Positions 51,201 to 62,250 of a DNA stretch of 64,000 nt are shown here, in pieces (positions within the stretch are counted from its first letter, which is position 1; each line of letters opens with the position of its first letter). The notes beneath the pieces were generated by a model. That model was not told the DNA's origin and made no database searches. It worked only from the letters and a program-made list of their open reading frames with translations. The translations under genes and the position numbers were made by a program. This DNA is from Vanilla planifolia (Eukaryota; Streptophyta; Magnoliopsida; Asparagales; Orchidaceae). The stretch is from contig CM043869.1 in assembly GCA_023846275.1 (NCBI GenBank), forward strand, positions 15,595,501 through 15,659,500, read 5' to 3'.

Positions 51201-52215
51201 TTAATGAGCAATCACAGGTGCCATTAGATCAATTGGGAGAGAGCTAGCCTACTTATTGAGGAGAATGGCTCAGGTCTAAAAAAACTAGCAAAATTAAGAT
51301 CAACATTTTTAGAAAAACTAAATTGGAAACCTCTCTTAACTAACTCATTATGGGCTAGATACATGAAAGCAAAACACATGACATTAGGTAGAAAATGTAC
51401 CATATCTAACACATGAAAATGTATGAAAAAGATGAAATACATGGTCATAAAACATAATGAAATACCCAACTCAATAAAAACCAACTATTGGACACTTACA
51501 CCTAATGGAACCTTCAACACTTAGATGGCTTAGGAAGTTATCAAAAGTAAATGATCAACTTTGAAATCAAGAAAAAAAAAACTAAAACTCAAAATGTCCA
51601 AAAAAACCTCCATTCTTATATGAAGGATATTCAACAAGCTGTTGTTAATCCTAGAGACTTTGAGAATCCCAACTTATATATAACATCAACATGTCCACAG
51701 TATCCAAAAGAGAATTCAATAAATCATGCATTTGTATGCTACAATAAAACAAGTAAAATTTGGTATACCTTTGCCAATGGTTTAAACATTGAGGAAGCTA
51801 ATATTATAAGAATAACCACATTATTCTCAAGTTGGTGGAAACATGAAAATGACCATTCTACTAGAGAAGAGGTCATTCAAAACTCTTTCCTTAATCATCT
51901 ACTGGAACATATGAAAGGCTAGAAATCTAAAAAAGTTGAGAAAAATAACCAATCAGTAAACATCATTATTAATAATATTATCTTCAACTATTGCAATATC
52001 TTTCGTTGCTTTCTATTCACTTAGTCATATCACGTAGATTTCTAACTATTCCAGTTTGGTTTGGTTCCTCCACACTCATTTCTGCAAAGTAAAACCTATG
52101 AAGTTGTTAAATGGCCTCCCCCTCAAAAATGAATGTTTAAAGTTTATATTGATGGGTTTACGTGTGTTAACAATGAACTGAGTGGCTGTGGAGGAATTAT
52201 CTATAATCAAAGAAG
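48233..52215 (+). pseudogene. LINE remnant ORF2 (endonuclease to RNase H start)
   Basis: ORF2 of an L1-type LINE, heavily decayed. The endonuclease end is seen at 49,215-49,330 (DYINQCSLMEI, then SLTWSGKRKK). A 'KEWNTITFGNI' linker lies near 49,605. Reverse transcriptase: EEIKDIVV near 50,055, IPKGISS near 50,194, FDDFRSI near 50,256, SEGNSISLLLFILSMDVF near 50,627-50,680, and FAYDT at 50,766-50,780 where families have FADD. The thumb is readable at 51,000-51,380 (KKNLLTMGERPIIKKYML). A zf-RVT-like segment lies near 51,690-51,770. The RNase H start (FKVYIDGFTCVNNELSGCGG) is at about 52,138-52,197 and keeps its first aspartate. Many stops and frameshifts are present. Confidence 0.8.
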
Positions 52216-52230
52216 TTAATAATGAATACG

Positions 52231-53370
52231 AATAATTAAGTATGAAGTGAGAGAAAAATATTTATGTTGATGTTGAATTGATGATTTTTTTTAAAGTTTT
52301 TTTCTTTTATAAGAGAATTTACTATTTTATTTTTTATATGAGAAAAATTAGTTTTTTATCTACAAGATAGTATAGGTTTTGATTATGGATGAGAGCTTTG
52401 TCAAACCCCAAGTGAGTTTATATTTTTTTAATCACTACTTTGGTGACAATAGTCATCTCATGTAGACAAGCCTAATAAGAAAAGACAACATCACATCTTT
52501 TTTTGTTCCTCTTTTGTCTTTATTGTCTCCATTGAAGTCATGCAGGCCACTTCTATAGGCACAATTAGAAGCAAAAAAGTATTAAATCATTAATTGGATC
52601 TCATGAAAACAAAATACAAAATCGATAAGTTTAAGAGTTTCGAAAGTTTTTATTATGACAATTTTGTTGAAAATGATGTTAATTTAATGTGTCTTTTTAA
52701 AGGTATATTTTGATGTAGTAGGTTACATGTGAAAGATGGTTCCAAGGTAAAGCTTACCAAAATTCTCTCACAATGTCAAAAAATAAGTTTTGTAAGCCTT
52801 CTCTTTCATGTTCTTAAACATTTCAAACATTTTTCTTGTCTGTTGATCCTCTAAAGCTAACTTTATTTCATACCAATGCAACCCCTTTTCTATCACCTTT
52901 TCCAAGATAACTTCCTAAACCAAATTGTATGCTAATTAAGCTTATTTTCCTTCACTAATCACATCTCTCTCCATTTCATTGTTAGAACTTAATATAGCTT
53001 GTTAGTTTGATGCTTATAAAGCTCAGTTAGTTTTCATGATTAAGCTTTCTTTATATCTTTTATCGATCCCATGTGAACTACAATTTGTTTTTTTTACTAA
53101 ACGGCCTCTTATGTTGTCGAACCTGGCTGAAACTATATTCGTTAAAGCATAGCTCAATAATTTCGTAATCGCGGCATTGCCTATTTAATGTGTTCCATCC
53201 GTATAAATCAAAATAATTAAACATGTGAGAGGGTGGCCTTCTTCACATATTCATTTAAATCATTTAATCAAACAATTTAAATTTCTTTTTAGTTGCTTAC
53301 ATTTTCATTAACACACGAGCAAAAGAATTAACATAAAAAAGGAGCGAAAAAAGAGTTACGCATAAAAATA
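52231..53370. other. Spacer before the tandem array, no gene seen
   Basis: AT-rich DNA without recognisable domains. A few CpG-containing words (GTCGAACCTGGCTG, GTAATCGCGGCATTGCC) near 53,115-53,180 hint at a less decayed, perhaps gene-flanking region. Confidence 0.4.
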
Positions 53371-53487
53371 GATGGTTGACAAATATTATAATGTACGAAC
53401 ACTGAAGTAAGAAGAGGTCGTGAAAATGCCTGGTAGATCCAATTAAGTTATCCTAATGAATTTAGTCCATGAAAATACTTCGATAAT

Positions 53488-53697
53488 TTGCAATTGACCT
53501 TGTCCAAAATAAGCAATGAAGAGTTTGGGTTGGGTTTTATTTGTTTCAAAAAGCATGGCTCAAAAACTCTTCGCAAACACTTCAACTACACCTTTGCTTT
53601 TAAAAATTGCCGTCCTATAACTCCAATAAGGGCATGCAGTGTGCAAAATGAGAATATCATCAGTCTTCTAAATCTCTTTTGGAAGAATTCTTTTTAA
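53488..53697 (+). pseudogene. Array open frame, unit 1: possible PPR-like gene fragment
   Basis: An open frame of about 69 codons is present in every array unit. It has no ATG; the frame is open from after a TGA at 53,470 and ends TAG at 53,695. Key stretches are NEEFGLGFICFKKHGSKT and HFNYTFAFKNC, followed by an R-ACSVQNENIISLL segment. The spacing of 'ICF..', 'G..T', 'F.YTFA.K.C' and 'R.CS' resembles one pentatricopeptide (PPR) repeat of a plant PLS-type protein. The resemblance is weak and is inference. Nothing suggests a complete gene. It is most likely a broken gene piece copied along with the unit. Confidence 0.4.
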
Positions 53698-54458
53698 TAG
53701 AATTTATTGACTCGAATCTTGAGCTTAGTATGTTTAGCGGGATTGGTCCTATAGTATAGCAATTTCAGTAGCTATGAACTTGAGGGGAAGTTAATGGCAT
53801 GCTAAAGGAAACTCTTTTGAAATCTCCTTTGGGATGACATTAGCAAACCTCTCTAATAATTTGGTTTATCATTAGAGAAATATACTCCCTAAGCTAGTTA
53901 ATTTGAACATACTAAATATGGTGAAAGTAAAAGATTAATTATTACGTGATTCCTTCTAGAGACGATTAAATCTAATATTTTTAATTTTAAGTATCATTTT
54001 TTCTTCAAGCTATAGTCTTGATTGTGAAACTATTTAAAGGTCATCTAACAATTAGAAAAGTAATCAATTATATCTTATTTTTCATTAATGTCATAGCTTC
54101 AATTCAAAGAACAACTTAATAGGTTGAACTAGCTTACACGGTCTTAAAAGATGCAAATCTTATGTGTTGATAATTGAATTTGAATATATAAATATTCTCT
54201 TTTCTATAGTTCATCACAATCAAGATATCATATTAAACTTTGAAACAAAACACATAGATATAACTAGTAAAGAGATGTAATTTATAGAACTCAAATGGAA
54301 TAGTTAAGTGTAAGATTCAATTTTAAATATAACCTTTTTTAGATGGTTGACAAATATTATAATGTACGAACACTAAAGTGAGAAGAGGTCGTGAAAATGC
54401 CTGGTAGGTCCAATTAAGTTATCCTAATGAATTTAGTCCATGAAAATACATCGATAAT

Positions 54459-54668
54459 TTGCAATTGACCTTGTCCAAAATAAGCAATGAAGAGTTTGGG
54501 TTGGGTTTTATTTGTTTCAAAAAGCATGGCTCAAAAACTCTTCGCAAACACTTTAACTACACCTTTGCTTTTAAAAATTGCCGTCCTATAACTCAAATAA
54601 GGGCATGCAGTGTGCAAAATGAGAATATCATCAGTCTTCTAAATCTCTTTTGGAAGAATTCTTTTTAA
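54459..54668 (+). pseudogene. Array open frame, unit 2
   Basis: Same frame as in unit 1. The only product difference noticed is a glutamine in place of a proline (TQIRA instead of TPIRA). At DNA level it shares with unit 3 a C-to-T change in the word CTTTAACTAC. Confidence 0.4.
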
Positions 54669-55428
54669 TAGAATTTATTGACTCGAATCTTGAGCTTAGT
54701 ATGTTTAGCGGGATTGGTCCTATAGTATAGCAATTTCAGTAGCTATGAACTTGAGGGGAAGTTAATGGCATGCTAAAGGAAACTCTTTTGAAATCTCCTT
54801 TGGGATGACATTAGCAAACCTCTCTAATAATTTGGTTTATCATTAGAGAAATATACTCCCTAAGCTAGTAAATTTGAACATACTAGATATGGTGAAAGTA
54901 AAAGATTAATTATTACGTGATTCCTTCTAGAGACGATTAAATCTAATATTTTTAATTTTAAGTATCATTTTTTCTTCAAGCTATAGTCTTGATTGTGAAA
55001 CTATTTAAAGGTCATCTAACAATTAGAAAAGTAATCAATTATATCTTATTTTTCATTAATGTCATAGCTTCAATTCAAAGAACAACTTAATAGGTTGAAC
55101 TAGCTTAGACGGTCTTAAAAGATGCAAATCTTATGTGTTGATAATTGAATTTGAATATATAAATATTCTCTTTTCTATAGTTCATCACAATCAAGATAGC
55201 ATATTAAACTTTGAAACAAAACACATAGATATAACTAGTAAAGAGATGTAATTTATAGAACTCAAATGGAATATAAGTGTAAGATTCAATTTTAAATATA
55301 ACCTTTTTTTAGATGGTTGACAAATATTATAATGTACGAACACTAAAGTGAGAAGAGGTCGTGAAAATGCCTGGTAGGTCCAATTAAGTTATCCTAATGA
55401 ATTTAGTCCATGAAAATACTTCGATAAT

Positions 55429-55638
55429 TTGCAATTGACCTTGTCCAAAATAAGCAATGAAGAGTTTGGGTTGGGTTTTATTTGTTTCAAAAAGCATGGC
55501 TCAAAAACTCTTCGCAAACGCTTTAACTACACCTTTGCTTTTAAAAATTGTCGTCCTATAACTCCAATAAGGGCATGCAGTGTGCAAAATAAGAATATCA
55601 TCAGTCTTCTAAATCTCTTTTGGAAGAATTCTTTTTAA
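55429..55638 (+). pseudogene. Array open frame, unit 3
   Basis: Same frame. It differs from unit 1 by arginine for histidine in RKRFNYT and lysine for glutamate in QNKNII. It remains open over its whole length, like the others. Confidence 0.4.
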
Positions 55639-56399
55639 TAGAATTTATTGACTCGAATCTTGAGCTTAGTATGTTTAGCTGGATTGGTCCTATAGTATAG
55701 CAATTTCAGTAGCTATGAACTTGAGGGGAAGTTAATGGCATGCTAAAGGAAACTCTTTTGAAATCTCCTTTGGGATGACATTAGCAAACCTCTCTAATAA
55801 TTTGGTTTATCATTAGAGAAATATACTCCCTAAGCTAGTAAATTTGAACATACTAAATATGGTGAAAGTAAAAGATTAATTATTACGTGATTCCTTCTAG
55901 AGACGATTAAATCTAATATTTTTAATTTTAAGTATCATTTTTTCTTCAAGCTATAGTCTTGATTGTGAAACTATTTAAAGGTCATCTAACAATTAGAAAA
56001 GTAATCAATTATATCTTATTTTTCATTAATGTCATAGCTTCAATTCAAAGAACAACTTAATAGGTTGAACTAGCTTAGACGATCTTAAAAGATGCAAATC
56101 TTATGTGTTGATAATTGAATTTGAATATATAAATATTCTCTTTTCTATAGTTCATCACAATCAAGATAGCATATTAAACTTTGAAAAAAAACACATAGAT
56201 ATAACTAGTAAAGAGATGTAATTTATAGAACTCAAATGGAATAGTTAAGTGTAAGATTCAATTTTAAATATAACCTTTTTTAGATGGTTGACAAATATTA
56301 TAATGTACGAACACTGAAGTGAGAAGAGGTCGTGCAAATGCCTGGTAGGTCCAATTAAGTTATCCTAATGAATTTAGTCCATGAAAATACTTCGATAAT

Positions 56400-56609
56400 T
56401 TGCAATTGACCTTGTCCAAAATAAGCAATGAAGAGTTTGGGTTGGGTTTTATTTGTTTCAAAAAGCATGGCTCAAAAACTCTTCGCAAACACTTCAACTA
56501 CACCTTTGCTTTTAAAAATTGCCGTCCTATAACTCCAATAAGGGCATGCAGTGTGCAAAATGAGAATATCATCAGTCTTCTAAATCTCTTTTGGAAGAAT
56601 TCTTTTTAA
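56400..56609 (+). pseudogene. Array open frame, unit 4
   Basis: The product is identical to that of unit 1, and unit 4 also shares with unit 1 the words ACTGAAGT and CTTCAACTAC that differ in units 2 and 3. Confidence 0.4.
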
Positions 56610-57253
56610 TAGAATTTATTGACTCGAATCTTGAGCTTAGTATGTTTAGCGGGATTGGTCCTATAGTATAGCAATTTCAGTAGCTATGAACTTGAGGGGA
56701 AGTTAATGGCATGCTAAAGGAAACTCTTTTGAAATCTCCTTTGGGATGACATTAGCAAACCTCTCTAATAATTTGGTTTATCATTAGAGAAATATACTCC
56801 CTAAGCTAGTAAATTTGAACATACTAAATATGGTGAAAGTAAAAGATTAATTATTACGTGATTCCTTCTAGAGACGATTAAATCTAATATTTTTAATTTT
56901 AAGTATCATTTTTTCTTCAAGCTATAGTCTTGATTGTGAAACTATTTAAAGGTCATCTAACAATTAGAAAAGTAATCAATTATATCTTATTTTTCATTAA
57001 TGTCATAGCTTCAATTCAAAGAACAACTTAATAGGTTGAACTAGCTTAGATGGTCTTAAAAGATGCAAATCTTATGTGTTGATAATTGAATTTGAATATA
57101 TAAATATTCTCTTTTCTATAGTTCATCACAATCAAGATAGCATATTAAACTTTGAAACAAAACACATAGATATAACTAGTAAAGAGATGTAATTTATAGA
57201 ACTCAAATAGAATAGTTAAGTGTAACATTCAATTTTAAATATAACCTTTTTTA

Positions 57254-57735
57254 GCTTGCTATTGAAAATCATATTCATGATAATCCCATCATCAATCACC
57301 AATCTTAAAATTTTATCATTGCAAATCACAAAAGTATTGGAAACGTTGAGAAAACAAATTACACACCTTTTCCTTTATTGCTAACAACAATTTGACCTGT
57401 GAATGGGTTAATGGGGTGAAGGTCTACATAGATTGAGGCCTAAAATTTTTTTTTGATACTTTAAATTTCAAGTCCAATTCTTGATTTTTTGCTCATAAGT
57501 TGGAGCTGGAGTGTCCATGGGATAAACTTGTGTTTTTAGTGCCTTGTTTTGGCTTTCTTTTAATCTTCAACAATGGTGTGATAATCCAACTAATTGAGGA
57601 CCTCATTTAGTGTCTCAATTGAGTTGGAGGGGAACTCAAGTCCCGAGGGCAATGACGTATGAATTGTGAGAGAATAATGCATATAATGAGAGAGGAGATA
57701 CATATAAAAATAACAAAAAATGATCATAAGAAATT
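57254..57735. other. Spacer between the array and the diverged relative
   Basis: No gene is seen. The sequence is less AT-rich than most of the window and is unrelated to the array unit. Confidence 0.4.
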
Positions 57736-58080
57736 AGAGCTGCTCTTTTCAAGAACTGATGGCAAATATCGGAAATTACAAAGGCATTAAGCAATAATAG
57801 ATCATGAAACTGTTGTTTTTAAATAGGTTATCCAATTGCATCTAGTTTGTGAAAATATTTGGATTACTCACAATTGGCCTCTTACCAAAAAAATGATGAA
57901 GAGTTTGGTCTGAGTTTTATTTGTTTCAGAAAGCAAGCTTCAAAAACTCATTGCACATGCTTGAACTGCAACATTGCTTTTGCAAATAGCCGTCCCAAAA
58001 AGACAATGTTCTTCTATAGTGTTGAGGAAAAAATCAGAATAACACAGTTTGCACAAGTTGTTCGGGATTATTAGATCGTT
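57736..58080 (+). pseudogene. Diverged relative of the array unit with the same open frame
   Basis: From GATGGCAAATAT near 57,760 to about 58,075 the sequence follows the first third of the array unit (roughly 65-70% alike by eye), with the same TGA, KY, open-frame layout. The frame (57,859-58,074) reads QKNDEEFGLSFICFRKQASK then CNIAFANSRPKK, ending TAG. The QLASYQKN start and the FICF..QASKT part look like a PPR repeat ('..SYQKN...GL..F..M..S'). That two strongly diverged copies both stay open supports a coding origin. The rest of the 971-bp unit is not found here. Confidence 0.45.
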
Positions 58081-58115
58081 CTGATAGACCTAAAATGTTT
58101 TAAGTTAATGTCACT

Positions 58116-58220
58116 TCATCTAAAATTGATTAGACATAGCAGTACGGCTTCCACGTAGCGCTCAATCATTAGGTTACAGTACGCTTTAATTGCTCCGTCG
58201 TTGCATCCTAGCTCGTCCAT
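58116..58220 (-). other. Small minus-strand open frame in the GC-richer island
   Basis: ATG at 58,220 opens 34 codons beginning MDELGCNDGAIKAYC and ending TGA at 58,116. A possible splice acceptor (TATAGGCAG) lies just upstream on the minus strand, near 58,237-58,245. If joined to the open frame at 58,440-58,622 at that acceptor, the frames do not agree, so it is not offered as an exon of that gene. Unrecognised. Confidence 0.2.
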
Positions 58221-58406
58221 TGGGACTTTCTTTGAAGAACTGCCTATAAGCGAAAGATTTTATGGGTAATCTCTACTAAATACGAAATCCCCATTAGTTT
58301 AATTGTCATGGGCCACGTCGATTGTTCTTAGTTCCATGTTTTAAGAATATAAAAAGATAATCACTCTACGTAAGCCGTCTTTTAACGACTTCAACCACAT
58401 ATGTAT

Positions 58407-58622
58407 TCAATTATGTAATTCAAAGCAGGAAAGCATCACCTGCACATCTCTCCCACTTTTGTAACCCTTGGGTTTGTGCTGAGTGGCACCCGGAGTTCCC
58501 CCAAACACTTCAGGAGGAGCTGTACTTTGGTTGTTCGAGCTCTGCAACAGATGGTCGTCGTGAAGTGTCCGAGGGAACTCGAGGTCGCACCCAACAAAGT
58601 AATGGAGAGCCTCGCCTTGCAT
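58407..58622 (-). CDS. Putative first exon of an unrecognised host gene
   Basis: The minus-strand ATG at 58,622 opens 71 codons beginning MQGEALHYFVGCDLEF and containing APPEVFGGTPGATQHKP. A consensus-like splice donor, CAG|GTGATG, lies after codon 61 (exon would be 58,440-58,622, phase 0). A TATA-type box ATATAAGAGG is about 50 bases upstream of the ATG, and the leader has no other ATG. The region is rich in G+C and CpG compared with its surroundings. No protein family is recognised. It could be the 5' end of a gene whose other exons lie below 58,400 or were lost. A chance frame cannot be excluded. Confidence 0.3.
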   Translation of the reverse strand: MQGEALHYFVGCDLEFPRTLHDDHLLQSSNNQSTAPPEVFGGTPGATQHKPKGYKSGRDVQVMLSCFELHN

Positions 58623-58659
58623 GAAATGTTCTGCTGCTCAGAGACTTAAACAAGTTCTG

Positions 58660-58960
58660 AGCCTCCGCATCCTCTTATATCGCTTCGTTCCTTGGGCAGT
58701 TTAAGGGCACTGGTGATGAGAACCGTGGTAGATGCTTTCAGGTGAAGGCACAGTGATCTTAGAAACAGTCGCTGCATCTAGCCAACATCCCGGCTCTGTA
58801 CATGGAGAAAGCATGGAATCTAGCAGTGATGACAACTTACAGCCAGAGATCATCCGAGCAGTGGGAATAACTTTGGCCGCGATCTTGTCTGAAACATGTC
58901 TAGGTTCATGCTGGACCAAAAAGCGCCAAATTGAAAGCAAAAGTTTAGGGTTTTTTTTGG
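58660..58960 (-). promoter_or_regulatory. Promoter-like island with TATA, E2F-type site and telo-box
   Basis: Read on the minus strand, this stretch holds AAACCCTAAA (58,944-58,953), a plant telo-box; TTTGGCGC (58,923-58,930), an E2F-type site, 13 bases further on; and ATATAAGAGG (about 58,671-58,681). Telo-boxes next to E2F sites are known from promoters of replication and growth genes of plants. The order and orientation fit a promoter for the open frame at 58,622. Overlapping open frames on both strands here (58,701-59,085) are unrecognised and may be chance in GC-balanced DNA. Function is inference. Confidence 0.35.
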
Positions 58961-59308
58961 CCACCTTATTAGGGCTGGTGTCTTTTAAACGCCACTGGAT
59001 GGAATCCGGTGGGGAGACAGAAATCGGGTATTTCTTTTTTAAATTTCCTTTGAAAAGCATTTATATTCATAGTAATGTATTTTGATGAAATATGGTATTT
59101 TCTTTATAAGTATATTTAACAATGATGTTTTAATGATAATTTAATAAATAATATTTCAAACAACAACTAACTTTTAAAATATAACTTGATTTGAAGCTAT
59201 ATTAACTCAAAGATGTATTGAAAACTAATCTTTGTGGCAGCAAATTGAGTTCACCATACTGGAAAGCACAGTTTAAGCTGCTGTTGACGTGATAGAACAA
59301 CAATTTTA

Positions 59309-59643
59309 TGGAAATAAAGTGTTGGAAGAAATTTGAAAATGATAACAGAAAGCCAAAGCAGCGGGAAGACAAAAACTATAAACTTTTCATTCATGCATTC
59401 ATAATCACAAAGCAACAATTACATTAATTTATACGAAAAAAATAATCAATCCCCCAAATATTTGCTCATAATTCAAAAGTTTGTTCCTAACTTAAAATTT
59501 AAAACTATTGAACATTTCAATTCCTAAAAATGCTAGCAAACATTTAAAAATACTAACAAAATACTTAAAATATACTAACTAATACTTAAAAAGTACTAAC
59601 AAATACTTAAAAAGTGATAATAAATACTTAAAATTTGCTAACA
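59309..59643 (-). repeat. 3' LTR of the copia element
   Basis: About 335 bases, TG...CA in either reading (minus-strand start TGTTAGCAAATT). It aligns with 63,741-64,000 over that copy's visible length, at roughly 80-85% identity by eye. It contains A-rich sub-repeats of the type ACTAACAAATACTTAAAA between 59,540 and 59,630. Confidence 0.85.
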
Positions 59644-59656
59644 TTATTCCCCCTCA
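59644..59656 (-). promoter_or_regulatory. Polypurine tract of the copia element
   Basis: On the minus strand GAGGGGGAATAA sits directly before the 3' LTR, the position and composition of the second-strand primer of LTR elements. Confidence 0.8.
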
Positions 59657-62250
59657 AACTTGAAGAATCTTCAACTCTAATTAATTTCGTAATTCTTCAA
59701 ACTTCTTCACTCCAAACGATTTAGTGAAAATATCAGTTACTTATTTTTCAGTACTATAATGTACAAAACTTATAGTTTCTTTATTAACATGATCATGAAG
59801 AAAATGATACATTGTCTCAAAATACTTGCTTCTCCCATGTTGAACTGAATTTTTTGCTAATTTGATAACTGATTTATCATCAATAAATATAGTTGTTGTC
59901 TCTTTTTGTTGATGATGTAACTCCTGCAGTAAATTTTGTAACTAAATTGCTTCACAAACTATTGATGAAGCTCCAATATGCTCTGCTTCACAAGATGAAA
60001 AAGTAATGACATCTTGTTTAGTTGATCTCCACATAAATGTTAATGAACCTAAGAAAAAATAATAATAAGTTGTACTCTTCATTTCATCTATATCACCTCC
60101 CCAAGTCACTATCATATTAGCCACATAAATTTATCCCACTTTGATTAGTAAAATACAAACCTTAATCAAGTGTTCCTTTAATATATCTTAGTATTCTTTT
60201 TGAAACAATATAATGTGTTTCCTTTAGATTTTTCATATATTGACTAATAAGTCTAACAGAATATAGAATATCAGGTCTTGTAATAGTGAGGTAATGAAGA
60301 CTACCTACAATACTTTTAAACAAAGTAGAGTCAATGCCTTTTCCTTCTCCTTCTTTACTTATTTTCATTATCACATCAAGTGGCATTGCCACTGATTTAC
60401 AATATTCCATTCTAAACTTTTTTAGAAGTTTAGTAGCATATCATTTTTTAGAGATTTGGATTCTATTTGTCATTTGCTTTACTTCCAAACCAAGGAAGTA
60501 TGACACTTCATCATTATCCATCATGTCAAATTCATATTGTATAGTTTTTTTGAATTCTTGAAACAATTCAAAAGAATTTCTTGTATAAACTATATCATCT
60601 ACATAAAGATGAATTATAAAAATATCATTTTGAGTTGTCTTAATGTAAAGTGCATACTCAAATGGACAATTTTGAAATCCTTGTTGTTGAAGATATCTAT
60701 CAATCTTAGTATTCCATGTTCTTGATACTTGTTTTAATCCATATAAAGCATTTTTAAATGATAGACTTTATGTGAATCACTCACAATTTTATAACCTTCT
60801 AGTTGATCAATATAAATTTTTTCTTCTAAAACTTCATTTAAAAACACAGATTTAATATTAAGTTGGCATACCTTCCATCCATGATGTGCTGTAAGTGCTA
60901 AAATCTACTTCATTATATAATATCAAACAACTGGAGCAAATACCTCATTATAGTCTACACTATATTTTTGCTTAAAGCCTTTTGCCACAAGCCTTGTCTT
61001 GTATCTATCCACTGTTTCATCTACTTTATGCTTGACCTTGTAAACCTATTTCACTCATGTGGGTTTCTTTTTAGGAGGGAGATCAACCAACTCTTATGTA
61101 TTAATCTTTTTTATAGATGTTATTTTTTTATCCATATTCTTTTGTCAATTTATATCATGTATTACTTCATCAAAAGAAAAAGATTCATTATCAGCAAAAT
61201 AACAAAATAAGTTAGAATACTCAGATATTGGCTCATATATCTCTTGTAGACTTTTCACCTTTTTACTTGAGTTAATAGGATGTACTATCTTTTGCATAAT
61301 AGTTGTCCTTGAGGAAGAGCTTGTTGAGGAATTCAAATCATGTGTTTGTTGATTTTGAATTTCTTCTTCTTGCTCAAGTGTGATAGATTTATCATCCTTC
61401 TCTTCCTTTTACTTTCAAGTATCTTCTTCTAGAAACACAACATTACGACTAATAAACATCTTTTTGGTTAAAGGATTGTAGAGCTTGTATGTTTTTGACT
61501 CCTTAGTATACCCAATGAATATGTTTTTTCACCTTTATCATCTAATTTCTTCCTTAATACATTAGGTACCTATGCATATGCAATGCAACCAAATATTCAA
61601 AAATGAGAAACACTTGGTATATATCCACTCCAAGCTTCTTATGGAGTCATATAACACACAATCTTAGTAGGACATCAATTTAACAAATAAGTTGAACATG
61701 CAACTGCTTCTACCCAAAATTCTTTTGGCATATTCCTCTCTTTTGTCATTGTCCTTGTCATATCAAGGTTAGTATGATTTCTTCTTTTAGCCACTTTATT
61801 TTATTATGGAGTATAACTTATGGAAAGTTGATGTCATATGCCTACTTGCTTACATAATTAAATAAATTTATTTGATGTATACTTACCATCTCTGTTAGAT
61901 CTAAGGCTTTAAATGAATAGCACACTCTCCTTTTCAACCTTGTATTTGAACTCTTTAAATATAGATATAACAACAGATTTCTCTTTAATAAAATATATCC
62001 ACATTTTTTTACTAAAATCATCTATAAAAGTAATAAAATACTTATTACCTCCATTAGATAATGGCACCAATGAACCACAAATATCTCTATGAATAAGCTG
62101 CAATGGTCTTTTAGCTCTCAAAGTATTACTCTTTTGAAATGAAAGATGATGTTACTTTCCAAGTATATAAGCTTCATATATATGATTTGGCTCATCCAAT
62201 AAAGGAAGACCTTTAAACATTTCTTCTTTTACCAATAATTTCAAACCTCA
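59657..62250 (-). mobile_element. copia pol: integrase, reverse transcriptase, RNase H
   Basis: The order on the minus strand is copia-like. The integrase core lies at about 61,900-62,120 (LQLIHRDICGSL, then YFITFIDDFSKKMWIYF), the reverse transcriptase at about 60,400-61,100, and the reverse transcriptase end to RNase H at 59,700-60,410. That last part includes VGSLHYLTITRPDILYSV and, near 59,950-60,040, a SSCEAEHIGAS segment typical of the copia RNase H. Broken. Confidence 0.85.

Larger units (their letters stand above)
47380..52230 (+). mobile_element. Old L1-type LINE remnant
   Basis: The order ORF1 (DUF4283-like), endonuclease, reverse transcriptase, zf-RVT and the start of RNase H is readable on the plus strand over about 4.85 kb. 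It has the same architecture as the LINE at 33.7-40.7 kb but is AT-rich and far more decayed, with stops every few dozen codons. Similarity stops in the middle of the RNase H domain near 52,210, so the 3' end is missing or unreadable. No target duplication was found. It is from a different, older L1 lineage or burst. Confidence 0.85.
53371..57253 (+). repeat. Four-copy tandem array, unit about 971 bp
   Basis: Four complete head-to-tail units start at 53,371, 54,342, 55,312 and 56,283, giving periods of 971, 970 and 971. Each begins GATGGTTGACAAATATTATA and ends AATATAACCTTTTTTA. By eye the units differ at only about one to two positions per hundred, including a 2-base gap and one extra T in the second and third junctions. 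The array starts and stops sharply in unrelated flanks and holds no partial unit. Each unit has an 8-bp inverted repeat (TCTCTAAT and ATTAGAGA, 53,850-53,878 in the first) and the same open frame. It looks recent. It could be a local duplication, a young satellite seed or, less likely, an assembly artefact. Confidence 0.97.

Noticed and set aside
58732-59085. Plus-strand frame of 117 codons and the opposite minus-strand frame as separate genes
   Set aside because: Neither has a recognisable domain. Both overlap the promoter-like motifs, so they are mentioned there but not called as genes.
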